A DNA stretch of 64,000 nucleotides from Syngnathus acus (GCF_901709675.1 NC_051090.1:3898342-3962341), one strand, 5' to 3'; shown: positions 11,383 to 26,400, counted from the first letter of the stretch. The notes: generated from the sequence alone by a model not told the origin. Numbers and translations are program-made.

Positions 11383-13395
11383 TCACTCGAATGACATCAG
11401 ATTGGCCGGCGCCTGGAGAAGTCAAAATTTGGATGGTCGGCGGTTCAGTCGAAGTAGCGGAAAGCTCAAGTGCGAGTTTGAGGTAGTACGTAAACGGGAC
11501 CTGTTGTCTGTTGCTCTGACACGCCGCACTCAGATGTTTGAACCACAGCAAGGCGTTCATCCGGTTGCCCGCTTGGTACTTGTAGGTGTTACCTGGGCAA
11601 CCGAGAGACATAAAAAAAAATGGCATTTTGAAAATCCAACCTGGCCCTGAACGCAACACTTGCCCTCCTCGACTTGAGATGATGTTCGCGTGACTCACCA
11701 TGCTCCGAGTCGGTCAGCATGAAGACATCTGGATGCTCGGGATCGTCCGCCATCATGGCCATCAGACCCACCACGCATACGCTCTTGCTGGACTTTGACT
11801 TGAACTGTCAGGATGACACCCGGAAATAATGTTAACGTTACCTTTCACGTGCGTGTCTCCTCCACAAGGTTTTCATTAGCGAAGCGCAGGACGGGAGTGA
11901 TGTCATTGTTCTCATTAGTCAATGAGTGCTACCATCTGTCCACGCACGCACACACACGGCTCCTGCATCGTTTCGCTTCACACCGTCGTCAATGTGATCG
12001 AAACCGAAGAAGGAGCTTTGTGCAAGCAATTGTCATGCATGGATCGCTCACATTTAAAACAAATAAAATAAAAAAAATTGGTTATGATTATAAAAATCAT
12101 TGTGCGTGTTCAAAACGATGATCGGTATCTTTTTCGATTCAATCAAATTTCTCTTCCAAAAGCAATAACATCGCTGAGGATAATCTTTCACAGATCTATA
12201 GAATAATTTTCAATAGAAGGGCAGTCAGAACAAATTCCTCGACTGCCGCACACCAAGTGGAATGTTCCTTCTTGACATCATTGTGTACCACGAGAGTAAA
12301 TAATGGCTATCAGATGTCTTGAGAAATCAATGATGTTTGTGGGGGTCATATGGTACACTGCGTTGTGCTGCGTGTTAAAACATTTAATAGGTTTCACCTG
12401 CGCCAACAAACAAGCGTTGGAAAATTGAGCAGTCTCTCATCGGCACGAACACGCTCGCAAAGTGGCCGCGTTGTGTGTCTTACATGTTTTCTCTCTGTTG
12501 CCTTCAGGGACTTGACAGGATAGTAGTAAAGTTGGGTACTGCAAAGAGCCACCCAGTATTTGGTCCAGGACGCCACCTGTAAGCACACAAAAATTATGTC
12601 AAATGCAAATACATAACTAACGAACCTTAAGACTCAGGTGAACAAAGTCTCCTAGCTCAATGCTAACATATAATGCAAAACGCCATCGACGGCTAACAGA
12701 AATTAGCATATGTTGCCAATGAACTCTATCATAGTGGTGATTTGCAGCAAACATTTCCAAGTGGGGAGCGTCGGTTATTTACGAATAACCTCAGTGACCA
12801 CGCCAAGGCGTGCGAGGGAGGAAAAAGACGTCATGCTAATTAATATTTCTGATGTGCACTGGGCGGATTAACAATGAAGACTTTTGTTGCCTTGTCCACA
12901 TCATCAATCAAGCATGCTACCGAGAGCCAGAATGTAAACACCCAGATTTGTCCGGATAATGTCAAAGCGCCTCACGTGCTACAATAAAAACAAGTCGGAA
13001 ATCAAACGCCTGTGTTCTCACCGTTGGTTTCTTGCCTTCCTTGAGTATGGTTTTCCGCCTCAGCACCCCCTGCACCGTCACCGCTCCGGGGTACAGATGA
13101 ACGGCCAGCTCCTCGGACTCTGCCGAACTACAAAAAGGGGGGGCGACATGAAACGGGATGTCACTTGAGAGGCGTACGGCAAACCTTACTTGCTGAACGG
13201 ACGCAAGTTTTCATTATTATTATTATTATTTTCATTATTATTATTATCAATTATCTCTAAATTTGGGGGCAAAAAAAGCTACCGGTACATAAACTCAATT
13301 TTCCCACTGAGATGAATTGAAATGCAATTAGAAAATTAAATTAAATATTCTGATTTTGGCTTTAGGGTGGACAATGAATTAATTGGGGGTCTTGT

Positions 13396-13435
<40 letters not shown>

Positions 13436-16400
13436 GTAGGTGCGTGCGTGTGTGAAACACATGCGAGAAGGGAAGCAAAAGATTATAGACCCAAAGGAGA
13501 AAAAAGAAATCACTTCCTTTCCTTCCGATCTGATTTGTGCTGTCACCCCAACACACCAAAAGATGAGCCCAGCATTAAAAGACAAACACAGACACGCGCA
13601 GGAAGGTAGCCCAAAATGGCCGCCACCTGGGCAAGTGCGGAACGGCGGGCACCAAGTGAGGACGAAAGCCAGCTTTGAGTTGAGGTGGGCTTGGTAATCT
13701 GGTCGGGTGCGTATACCTGCTGGGCCTCAGGACTCCTCGGTAGGGGATGCGGGCCACGCGGGTCACTGGGCCCAGAGAGTGATAGAACCGAGTCCTGTTC
13801 AGAATAGGATAAGATAGGACAGGGTAGGCGGCACTGAACTTTTTTTTTTTTTGTTGCTGTTTTTTGTGTTTTTCTTTTATAGTTCAAAGCGCCAATTTCT
13901 CAATCGAGGAGCGTTGAGTGGTGTTTTGCAGTCCCAGCTGGGACGCCAATTTGGGACTGGTGTGATTTCAAGATATTGTCAAGTCTTAAAGGGGGATGAG
14001 GCGCGGCGGCCTTGGAAAAGCAGGATGCATTGTGTCAACATGTCATATCCAGGATGAAGATCTTAATCATCTTGGCTGCAATGGGGGAAAAATAAAAAGG
14101 ATGAGGACCTCCATACGGGTCTTACCTCTCGAAAGCCGGCCACGACACTTCCTCGCTGAGTTCTGAGCCTTCGCTGCTGCCTGCGTCGAGAGAGAGAAAA
14201 AATGCATTCCTGTAAAATACTGTTCGGAAAAATTGACTGAATCGTGGGGAGTGTGAAAAAAAAAAGGGATTTTTGTAAATAAGAAAAATCTGCAATTTTA
14301 TGCTGCTCACCGAGCGAAATGCCGCTGGACAGCGTGGAGCTCTCGGCCTGGCCCCGGGTGGGACTGTTGCTCTCCATCACGCTGTCGTCCAGCAGGTGGC
14401 GCGAGCCGGCGTTGGGGAAGGTGGCGCTTTTAAACTCCACTGTATTCATCTTGTGGATGAAACTACGAGGCATAAATATCAGTACTGGCTGACCGAGCAG
14501 ATGAGGGAAAAAAAAAAAGTGTGTAAAGACCCACTTGTAGCCTAGGCTGTGACACTTGCGGTGTCCGTAGGGCAGCAGGTTCCTCGGCGAGGGGGGCGTG
14601 GCCGGGACTTTGGCGCCCTCGGCCGTCACCGAACACTTGCGGCCGCATAGAGGGGACGCGGATGCCTCCTGGCCTGTGTGGGACGGAGAACCGTAAGTTG
14701 GAGGCACTCCAAAGTCAAAGTACCCCGACACTCACCAGCGAGATCCTCTTTGGAGGCGTTAGCGCGCGGCGTGCTGGTGCCGGGCTCGATCCTCTGCGAC
14801 AACCTGGACATTGGTGAAAATAGGTTTTGTGGGCCCGGGTGACTCTGCATGCTTCCAACTTACTTGTAGTTGTCGTCCTCCACAAACTTCTGCAGCTCCT
14901 CGATGTACCTGACCGAGTTGAGATACTTTTGTATGTGAGGCAGCAGCGGGATATCTGAAAAGAGACGTGGAGACGGTCAGGGGGCGGAGTTTGGATGAAT
15001 ACGGGAGCCAGCTCACCGTAGGTACAAGATCTCTGCAGGTCCGATATGATTCTGAGAATGTTATTCATCAGGTTGGACCGCTGCTCGTTCTCCAGGATGC
15101 TCCCCGTTGAGGGGTAGGCCGAGTCCACGTAGGTCAGGTCGGACAGGTACATCCCTGAGAGAGAAGAAGGAGTCGGGTTAAGCTTCATCGGGTTAAAGCC
15201 AAAAGGGCCATCTGTTGGCGGTGTAACAAAAACACACATTTTTGGAGTTTCGCTCATTACAAAGCAAAGATAAATACACAAACAAGACAGGGAGCGCTAA
15301 CGGAGTCACGAGCCAAGAGCGAGTGCAGTCAGCCAACTTGCCGTGTTGTTAAAAATCTTCCCTCAATTTTTCCTTCGCCTTGGACTCGCTGGTTTTGATT
15401 CTTCACCTCACATGACGTAAATATTAACACAAAGTCCCACAGGCCGGAAACGGCTACTTGCCATTCCCAGAGAGATTAATCAGATTTTTTTTTCTTGGAT
15501 ACTTTGGTGAAAATAACTCGATGATTAAAAAAAAATATGGATACAATTTTTTTAGTGCATATTTCTTGGAAACAAAATTAGCTTGATTTCGGGGGTGGAT
15601 CCGTCTCATGCTAGCGAGTGACTGTCTGGATTATGTCACCATGACAACTGGGGCGGGCTTTGAATATTGCTACGAGAGCAAAGGCATTGAAAACCAACGG
15701 CTACAATCAAGATGGGTGAGCAAGACACAACATCCAAGCCAATAAATGTCAATTTTCCAGAATATCTCCCCTTTAAAAATAAAATTGAGAGCAGATGGAA
15801 GGCAACTCATCGCACATGTCAGCTGCACCTCAGCTTGTTTCTTCCTAGCCTATCCACATAAGAGAAGCAGTTGGTGCCGGATGAGGTGAAAGTGAGCGAA
15901 AACACAAACGGAGGTGCGCGATCCCGCAGGTTCCACCAAACACGTCGACACTTTCGCCCTTTTTGTTGAAACGTGATTGCAAGTGGCAAAACGTGCAGAA
16001 AGTATGAATGAGGTCATGGAATATCACCGTCTGTGAAACAGAAAGAAAAACGTTCCCGTCTGCGGTTTTGTTGGAAGTAGATGACTGTGTTGATAAGGGG
16101 GAGAGGAGGCGGGGCCAGACAACACTAATCAGTCGCCCTGCGGTACCGCCGACTTTAATTTGGAAAAACGAGCATGTACTCGTCGAAAAGTGGGCAAACA
16201 GGAGGCTGGAAGAGCTGCAATCAGGTAAATTGGAGTAATAGTACACCGATAATTGGGTCGGATTTGAAGGCTATTCCGCCGCTTCCAATCAAGAGCAGCA
16301 AAGGGCCGATTGTCGGATTATCCTTCTTCGAAAACGCTCAACAGTTGTTAAAGCTAAACGCATCTTACATGACAAGATCCAACAACTGATTTAGGTTCAA

Positions 16401-19400
16401 TTCAAAGAAATTTAGATTTACTGATTCTCCTTTTTGATTCTTCAGAGTCAAATGACGGTTCAGGGGAGATAGCGCCACCTGTTGCTTAAGTGATTACAAT
16501 GAGATTTTTTTTTTTTGGACCATGTAGCGAGTTAAAAATTGTTATTCCTTTTTTTCCCCCTAATCAGTGACATCAGAAGTAGGCCGGACCGCTCCAAAGA
16601 AAACAGACGGGTAAAAAGAAAAGGGGGGCAACGTGGAACTCCCACACCCCTTCTTCTCCTCCTCCTCCTCTTCCCTCCCTCCTTAAATCACCCCTATCCT
16701 TTGTGGAAAAAACTGGAGGCATCCGTCGTCAAGAGTTCAGTCTGTGCGAGAAGCCGGCTTTTCAAACTTGGCCCGCCCGGCGTGCAACTTTGGGAAGTAA
16801 GGTGGCACGTCGATTTTGTCAGCAGCAGGGAGGGCAAAAAAGGAGAAGACCGAGATGAATCCCAGACGCTCGCCGAAATCACAACACAGCGCACACGTCA
16901 AACCCTAACTGCAGGACGTGCCACTTCATTGCTCAGAAAAAAGGTATGAGCATATGTTCACAAGAGAGTGCATGTGTGTGTGTGGCAGATAAAACTATTT
17001 AGCAGGAATTATCTTCTGGAGAACGGTGTCAGGCGCAGGAACACACGTGACTGCACCAGGGACATCTGTGTCAATGCAGACCGGTATTCACGCAAGAATC
17101 ATGAAGTGGCTTTTTAATATGCGGCTGCCTAGCAGCGACAGCGAGAGGAAAAACACAAGAGGAAGGAAGCAACATTCCTGCCATAACACTTGAGGAAGGT
17201 TGACCCGATCAGATGGTGGAGATTGGGAAATCTTGTTTGGTTTTCTTAAAGCCATAGAACCAGCTGAGGCCGGGCTGATTTTATTCCAGGTGACATTATG
17301 GCAAAATAGTGAAGCCTCGCTATTTGATGGGGTTAGAAATCAAGCAAATTGATAGCAAATTGTGGTGGAAAACTTTCCGCTCAAAAAAATAAAAGCACAT
17401 CTGCGATTGCTGTCAACAACCAGGACAGGATTTTCGAATATGGAGTAAAACGGTAAGCGGGAGAAAGACCTTGCGCTCTGAGAGACTCCAGTAAATCCTA
17501 ATATTTATCCGTAGCTCCAATAAGTCTGGAAAACCAGAGTGTAAGAGAAGACGCAGATATAAAAAAGAGGAAGCAGATGCTTGACGAACATCCAAGACAT
17601 TCCAGCCCTCACCTGAGACTGCGGGTCACTGCGAGCTTCGCTACGCTAACCGCAAATCTCTTGACCTTCGAGTCGTTTATAAGACGCTCGGTGAGCGCGT
17701 CACCGGCTTTCGGCGTCGGTTAGCAAGTTGGGTGGAAGATTGATAGCTCGCTCAGGTTGCGCCGGCTGAGTAATTGCAACGCTTGACCTCAGGTTCGGTG
17801 TGAGAACCTTCTCGTGGACGACGATACCTGACAGATGGCTAAGGTGTTAAATATAGTCCGAATTACAGCAGAGGTGTGTCCATCATTCAAATTGTCCATC
17901 ATGCTCATTTAAAAATCGTTTATCGTAGATGGAAATACGTTCTAATAACATACCAGACCTCAAATTGTTCGATTGGACCCATAGTGTAAATCCGGTCTTG
18001 TTTATAGCAGCTCTAATGAGAAGCCTGGACACAGTTGACAGAACAGGTCATCACAGGATTAGGAGGAGGAATCCAACCAAGCATGCGCGGCGGGGCAGTC
18101 ATGGAAACTTTTAACTCACCGCTAACATTAGCGCTCGGTGAGGAGAAACAATACCGGAGGCTTACAATTCCCTTCCCGGTTCTCCAGACAAACCCGGATC
18201 CCCGGCCGGCTCGAGGCTCACCTTCCCGGCGTCACTCGCTATATGACGTCAAGAGGGGGGAACCCACCACAAGGGGCTCCTAAAGAGGGAATTTCCACTA
18301 TTTAGCAGCTTTTGATACAATGCCCCGTGTGTGTTTAAGGCAAGCACACAGTAGGCAGCTGTGAGCTAGCGAGAGTGCTCTCATTGTGTACTTAGAAGTA
18401 CAGCTTATGAATTCAACTTTGAAATGTACCCAAGTAGAAAAGTCACAAGCGATTTTGACAAAAGGAGCAGAAAGTAGCCAACGGCGAGAGTTAGCATGTC
18501 TAAATTTGGCTAAATGATTAAGATAATCTGGCTACTAAGGCAGCTAACTAGCTAAGTAGCACGGCTAACGTCAGTTTCCGCTGTTGACCGAAAAGAGCAC
18601 AAAAATGGCTATTCATCTTTGAAAACCTTTGCTATTGTGCTATATTTTGATTTTATTTAGTCAATTTTCATTTTTATGTTGAAATGTTTTTTTTTTTTAT
18701 TACGTCAGAATCAGACACCGGCTCAGTCCAACTCCTTAAATGAACTCGGGCTTCCCCCTCAAAAGTTGACAGACTCTCTCCACAAAAGTGCGATTGATTG
18801 AAGCAGCAGATGGGTGTTGGGGAGCAAGGAAGGGGTTAGCTCGAGGAAGGGTGGGGCTGCACCCTAATCTAGCGTAACGACCTTTGACCTAACCATCAAG
18901 AAACATGTTTTGGGTTTCACTACAAGAAGAAGGAAAACATGTGAGGGGGTGCTGCCAAAGTGAGGGACAACTTAGTAGCCAAAGATGTAAACTCCAAAGT
19001 GAGCCACTTAATCTGGGAAAACATGTCCATTCTAACCCACCACCATCTTTCATTTTTAAATCCCCGGGGAAGGCCTCCGACACGGCTGTTGGCTCAAATC
19101 CCGTTTTTGTGAAGCAAACCCTTCGTAGTTGATTTTTTTTTTTTTTTTTTTAAATACGTCCCACATGTGGCGTTAAACAGCAAGACATAAAACACTGGCA
19201 CTCATAAGGCAACACAAAAGCATTTTCCGTCCCACGCTGGTGACGATGGCTAATTTCTTTGGGAGGTATTTTTCATTTTAGTAGGCTGCATTTTTTTGGG
19301 GGCTGAAAAAGGTCAGCCGGCGTGCTGGGCTCACCTCATGCTGGCTTTCGTCTGCTTACAGACACTTTTTTTTTTTTCTCCTCAGACTGCTCCAACACTA

Positions 19401-20457
19401 TTTATGCTGTCACATCTGTGTCGGCAAGAAGAGGGAGAGAGCCGGTTTGCGTGTAGCACAAACAGTTGGCTGGTGACAAGATGTCGTAATCAAAAGTTTG
19501 GACGACAGATCGACACGATTGATTTTTGTTGTTGTTCATCTGTTGTGGATTGCAGGAACTTTTGTTGTCAAAAATCCAGATGGGGATTTTTTTTTTTTTT
19601 GCTGGGGAATACAGAATACGGGCTATAAAAAAAAAAACATTTTTCCCAGGTTACAGCTTTGGTAAATCACTGCAGACAGTGGGGATTGGTGCATGGAACA
19701 ATCTACAGAGCCTGATGGGTGGAAAATGCATCAAGACTTGAAAAATGATCTCGTGTCCATAAAACATGTAATGAATGAGTCTGACTCAAAAAGGATGTAG
19801 CCTATATCACCAGCATCAAACTCGAGGCTCGGGGGCCAGAAACGGCCCGCCACATCATTTTTGGCGGTCCACTAAAGAAAACGAAAGCATGTTTAGTTCA
19901 TGTTTATAGGGTGAATGGATTTGATCTATCTGTTGTTTATTGACATTTGTCTTCCAACTATTTTTATACTGTTAACCAAAGTAGAATTAGTCCTATTCAT
20001 AACGCAATAAATTGCTTATGATGTAAACCAAATAGGAGAAAGAGTCTCGAAGATTTTGCAGTTTTAAGCAATTTTGTTTCCCTACTCCCCGACAACAAAC
20101 ATACGTGAACTATTATTTCCAATACTCTAAGCCAAAACCATTTTTCCTCAGCAATGAGGCAACACATTGAAGAGTTTACATTTTCTTATGATATGCAAAT
20201 GAGTGGGCAGGAAAACAACTTAAACCATTATGTAGTCCAAAAAGCTGCTACTGAACTCTTTAATTAATAAAGGACGGCTGCGGGGGGAAAAAACGCAAGT
20301 TTATGCTCTCAGAGACAAAGACTTGCTTTCATTGTGAACAAGTTGGGTGGAAAAGCTTTAAATGGGTCCATAAATCTCAAGAACTAAAAGAGCTCGCCTC
20401 TGCCACGGCCATTTTTCACTCTGTCAAATTGATTGAATGAGTATTTCTGCAAACTTG

Positions 20458-20495
<38 letters not shown>

Positions 20496-23400
20496 TCTTA
20501 GCCATAAGGTCTGAAGCTAAAGATATACAGGGGGAAAAAAAAAAACATCAATAGATGACACTTGGCAATCATAGAGTGGTGTTAAACCACGGGTGGGCGG
20601 CATCACTTTTGTCTTTTTTTTTTTTAACTCATTGAGAAATGGCCTGGAACTTAAGTCCGAGCAAAAAAAAATAAAGTGTTAAACTACAAAAGATTGAAAA
20701 TCCCCATAGGACAAAAGTACAAAGGAGGTAGATGAACTACAGTCGGCCGAATGCAGTGAAGAAATAGCGAGCCGGGAGAAGAGGCCTGTTAATAACTGTT
20801 AGAAGGTTGAGGACCCCGCTGTGCACTTTGAAAGACTTATGACGAGGTCCGTGTTGCCAAAATATACTGTAAGGCGGGCGGGGTTGGAGTCCTGCGGCGG
20901 CTGCTTTGTTCCACGCTGCTTTTTGCTGCTTTCACAGCCATGTTATTGAACACGCGCGTTTTGTCAAGAGTGACGAACAAGACGAGAGATGGAATTAATC
21001 TTATTGCTATTCGGGAGACAAACGGGGATCGAGTTTCCCCGATGTGTGCCAAATTGCTTTCAGTCTAAGTGATTTAGCTGGAAACCGCAAAAGAGGAAAG
21101 AAGGGAGAAGAAACGGCCTGCGAAACGGTAAAAAGGGACAATATGAACTCCGGCCGTTCAGCTACATTGTCCTATAATTCATTTAGGAGTTTTTTTTTCT
21201 CCATACAATTAAAATAAAAAGGCCCCCTCAAGAACCACAATTGCGTCATGAGGGGAGACACAGAAGGGACCGGGTTTCGTGGTTTTTGCGATGAGTCAGG
21301 ACTGACTGTCAAGAGCGATGCAGCCGATTTAGAAGAAGTCAAGAGCGGGGCCGGGGGAGCTAAGTGGGGTGGCGTCAGCGTTTCTGTGCCGGTCGGAAAA
21401 CAGGAATAGAATCTCGATGAGGAGAAAGACTAATTGGTGACTTTTCTGACTTTTCATTGTCACGGCGCTTTCCTCAAAACCAGTCGCTTCTAATTTTATA
21501 TTTTTATCACGGATTATTTCACTGAAGCCAAAGTTACGACTCACGGGCTACGTTTGGAGAACCTCTCAACTTTAATGGTCTCGTCTCCGTGCAGGCGGGC
21601 CTGGGGGGCCTTGGAGGAGGGGGAGCGTGAGTAGCTGTCCATCAATCCACCAAAACAGCAATGCGGGGTCTGATGTGGAGCCTGTGCGCTCTACTCTGCC
21701 TCTCCCTGTGGGAGGGAAGTTCCTGCGGGAACTCCAGGGAAACCCGGACGACCAAAGAGACGTCTTTTCACAGAAGTAAAAGAGCTCCCGCGGATCCCGA
21801 TGCCAAAAAGTGCTCCTACACCTTCCTAGTTCCTGAGCAGAAAATTACAGGTTTGAAACTTTTTTTAAAGGTCTGAAGCAGTACCGAAGGTCTCACTGAA
21901 ATTTGTTTAGGTCCGATCTGTGCTAGCTCCACCGGCCCCGAGCCAGACAAGGACAGAGTGACCCGCATGGACCTTGCGGACGTGCGGGAGGTTCTGAGCA
22001 AACAGCGGCGTGAGATCGACACGCTGCAGCTGGTGGTGGACGTGGACGGCAACCTGGTGAACGAGATGAAGCTGCTGAGGAAAGAGAGCAGGAACATGAA
22101 CTCCAGGGTGACCCAGCTTTACATGCAGCTGCTGCATGAGATCATAAGGAAGCGGGACAACTCCCTGGAGCTGGCCCAACTGGAGAACCGCGTCCTTAAC
22201 GTGACCTCCGAGATGGTACGGCTCAACTCCAGGTACAGGGAGCTGGAGGTCCGCTTCGCCACCATGGCCGGGGTGGTCAACAACCAGTCCGTTCTCATCT
22301 CGGCTCTGGAGGAGCGATGCCTGAGACCGGCGGGGCGCGGCGATATGCCCGCCGTGCCGCCGCTGGTTCAGGTGGTGCCGCAGACGATACCCATCAACAA
22401 CCGCTTCACTAATGAAATCCAGCGGGACCACAACAAGAGGGCGTTTTCGCGAGGGTCGCGAACAAACTCGCCCACTCAGAGCCCGTTTGGAATGGAAACT
22501 CCCCCGCCGCAGGGGACTCTCACATCTGACGGTAGGTACCAGTCTCCTCACTTTACGATAGTCACGGCATCCAAAAAACTCAATTCCCAGACTTAAACCC
22601 TATAGAGCATGCAAGAAGACTCGGAGGGAGTAAGTCCCGCCCAAAAAACTAAATGTCTTGCTTTAGTCACTTTTGACAGACCACCATCTTGAATATTCTT
22701 TGAGCGTGCAGACAAAAACACATTTGATGGCATGCAAGTGAGACCGTGAAATCATCCAGTCCTCCATTGGCCGTCCTTCACTGAGCATGTGTAGCCAATT
22801 ACGGCAGATTTTGGTCCAAAAACAATCCAAGAACAAATCCTTACGAGGGTTTTGAGCATCCAGTCCACACGAGCGTATTTATGTAACAAGAAAGCGAGCG
22901 GCATAAAACTAAAGCATCCTCAAGTTTGACATTGCAGAAGGTTTTTAGTGATATTAAAGCTGGAACTTCACCAACACCCGTGTTCATGCTAGTTTATGAA
23001 CACTCACACGAGGGTAAACGGAGGAAACGCGGTGGGATGATTCAGCTGTTTCGGCTTGATGGCAACCCGCTTGTGAATATTCATTTGCACAACAATCAAA
23101 AGTGTGTTTGGATGGCTTGAGACGACAGGATGTTTGGATGGCTTGTGGCTGAAAGGAGATGTTTTGCATCCCCTCCAGACACTGACACTTTTTTTTCCCC
23201 TTGGTTTATTGAAAGACGGGTCGTGATTCTGACGAAATTGACTTTTTAAAATATTTTTACATTATTCATCAAAGTACTTGAATTATATCGCGCTATAATT
23301 AATTATATATAATATACATATTACATTTTTTTCTTATTTATTAGTATTTTATTGCATTTATATTTAGGTTGATTCATTTTGTTGATTTTATGGTATTGTG

Positions 23401-26400
23401 TTTTTTTTCAGGTTTTTGCATTCTTTGCATATCATTTATTTTTAGATGGCAGATTAATTGGGTTTCATTTTACTTATTTTAAGATTTACGATTTCAATCT
23501 TCAATTTTTGATTTCAATTTTATTATACTGGCTTTTGTTTTAGTCATTTACATATTTTATGATCAATATATTATTTGTTTATACTATATGGCAATGTATT
23601 TTATTTATTTCATATTGTATTTAATTACGATTGTCTTGATTTGTTTTTCGAGGGTCTCTTTTATAGCATTATTAATTTTTGTGAGAGTACAGGGTTAAAT
23701 TTGATTTCCTTTTTTTGTTCAACTTCAGGTCCATTCAAGGACTGTTTCCAGGTACGGAAAGCCGGTCACACCACCAGCGGGATGTACCTGCTCAAGACCG
23801 ATGGCAGCGAGCGGCTCATCCAAGTTTGGTGCGAGCACGGCCTCGACAACGGCGGCTGGACCGTGTTGCAGAGGCGGCGAGACGGCTCGGTTAATTTCTT
23901 CCGCAACTGGGAGAACTACAAGGTAAGTGGGACCAAGTCATGAGTAAGTCTCAGGTCTGAACCTTCAAGTCCCAGCTCAGCTTTAATGACGACTTCAGAA
24001 AAATGGATGGATGGCGGGTTCGTTTCGGGGCCACTAAACGAACGCGTGTTCCGTGACTGTAAACAGTTTAGCTGCATATTTTCAAAGAAAGCGCAGTCGC
24101 GGCCAGGCACCGTAACGCAAATATACAGACTTAGCAAAGTGCCGGTAGGTCGAGATGGAAAGGCGGCGTGTTTATTCTTCCCGACGAGTCAGCCTTTTAG
24201 CTTCCTGACTTCATTGTGATACACAACCGGCTCACGAAAATGTCTGCCCAAGGAGTTTTCTGTCGTGTCATAAAAAGAAAGTACATTTAGAAATCAATGC
24301 CGCCGTCTGGCAGCGCAGCGAGAGAGTCATTTGAGCAGCTGCGAATTTACTTAAGTTGAGCCGCGCTGAAATCCCGAAAGACGAGCTTCGGCTTTATTAC
24401 ATTCACATCTCCGCGAGTCGAATTATCGGTTGGTTAACACCTCTGGAGCCTTGAACGAAAACGAATGATTTCTTTTCGCAAAAATCCGATTTCTCACTCT
24501 GAACCTCGCAGAGAGGCTTTGGCAACATTGACGGCGAACACTGGCTCGGGCTGGAGAACATCTACAACCTGGCCAAGCAGGGCGACTACAAACTGATGGT
24601 GGAGCTGGAGGACTGGAACGGCAAGAAGGTCTACGCCGAGTACGGAAGCTTCCGCCTGGAGTCGGAGAGCGAGGGCTACCGCCTGAGGTTGGGCGCCTAC
24701 CAGGGCAACGCCGGCGACTCCTTCGCCAGCCACAACGGCAAACAGTTCACCACGCTGGACCGAGACAAGGACGCCTTCTCAGGTACGTGCCGGGCCGAAG
24801 TGGCGAGAATCAGCTTGGGTTGCTCTTGATGGCTCCCCTTCCTCCTCCTCAAGGCAACTGCGCCCACTTCCACAAGGGCGGCTGGTGGTACAACGCGTGT
24901 GGCCAGACCAACTTGAACGGCGTGTGGTACAGTGGCGGAGTTTACCGCAGCAAGTTTCAAGACGGCATCTTCTGGGCCGAATACGGAGGGGGGTTCTACT
25001 CGCTCAAGTCCGTGTGCCTGATGATCCGACCCATCGACTAGGACCTCGCCGCATCGGCTCAACTCAGCCTTATTTCACACGGCCCAAAAATATTCCTGAC
25101 TAGACACTGAACAGGTACGAGGAGGACTAAACGACGGCATTCGCGAGGATCGATGGACTCCGAGGAGCTCTAATGCCCAAATGAATTGAAACAGTCTTGA
25201 ACCTCAAGTCAGGGAAAAAAAAAAATCTGAATTGTCTCCCTTGAGCAATTCCAGCATGAATCCAGCCTGGGAATAGTCTGTATTTTGTTTATATGGAAGG
25301 CTAAAGAATAAACTTGTTTCATACTTTTCCAGGGTCACACGACATTTTTTAGGAATTCCTGGCACTGAAATGTGCAGGCGTATAAATACTCAGGCCAAAA
25401 TGTTCACAAAGCCACTTTCTATTATATCAGCGGGTATTTATGGTCAACGCAGTTTTCTCTATTGATATTTTGCCCAGTATTGTCATTTGTCAACTGGAAA
25501 TATTTATGCATACTGCCACAAAACCACTCAAGCCCTAATTTGGAAATGCAAAAAAAAATAAGACGCTGCATACGATGGAGGGGGGCTACACTTATATGAA
25601 GGAAAAAGAATATTGTCATTCAAACTGTCCCATTAAAAGTATTTTGTAAAACATTTGTGTGGCCTTTACTGTTCAGCTTGAGAAATTAAGACGCTTGCTA
25701 GCTAGACTGCTAGCGTTAGCACTAGCCGCTAAACAGACACAGCAATGCCCGTTCTTGTAAATTCACTTACAGTATGCGAGACACCCCAAAGAGCCCTTGC
25801 TCAATTCTACTCCAAACAAGGAAGGACTCTGTGTGCACCCCGTGATTGACTTGCGTGAACAGGAACAAGTTAATCAGAGCGTCGAACAGAGCGGCACTGT
25901 GAAAAGCGCAGACAGAGCGGCGGTCTGTCCACCGGGCCTAATGATAGGTCGGCTTTAGGGTCACGCACGTTACTGCCGTTGCCTCTCTTCAGAAAAGTGA
26001 TCTTGTTATGAGCAGAGCTGAAAAACTGAATTTAACTACGCATCTCCACAATCTGCCAAACTAAAAGCAGAACACGCGGTAAGTAAGCAAAGCCTAAAAA
26101 CACAACAGGATTTTCCTCGCTGGAAACCCGTGCGTGATGTCATCTTGGCGTCAAAGCGAGGAGAGGGTGTAAATATTACAGGAAAGACGGCTTAGTCCCC
26201 AATTTCTCGCTGATTTATACGTTTGTTCTAGCGGGAAGGAACATCGGCCGGCCAAATGAATGTTTTTCGGCGCAGGGAAGACAAAGCCGATGATGCCATT
26301 TTGTGTTACGCTTTTGCAACTGTCGCATTCCAACACGTTCTGTTGATGTTTATGGCCTCGTGGTTAACAAGGGTGTGTGTGTGTGTGTTACCTAGGTATG

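Larger units (their letters stand above)
15155..21594. other. Large ralgps2 intron, part before angptl1
   Basis: About 6.4 kb of intron on the ralgps2 strand. It holds T runs (19131-19153), a 34-base poly-T tract (20459-20492), a short repeat fragment at 19811-19900 and no coding exon I can support. Its right end must include the angptl1 promoter. The acceptor-like CTCCGTGCAG ending at 21594 suggests the start-codon exon of angptl1 begins at 21595, with a leader exon somewhere upstream that I could not place. Confidence 0.45.

Noticed and set aside
14063-14731. 222-codon minus-strand ORF across several ralgps2 exons
   Set aside because: It reads through introns of ralgps2; the short true exons inside it are already assigned by splice sites.
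21907-22551. 214-codon minus-strand ORF opposite angptl1 exon 2
   Set aside because: A shadow ORF of a CG-biased coiled-coil exon; its histidine/valine-rich product matches no family.
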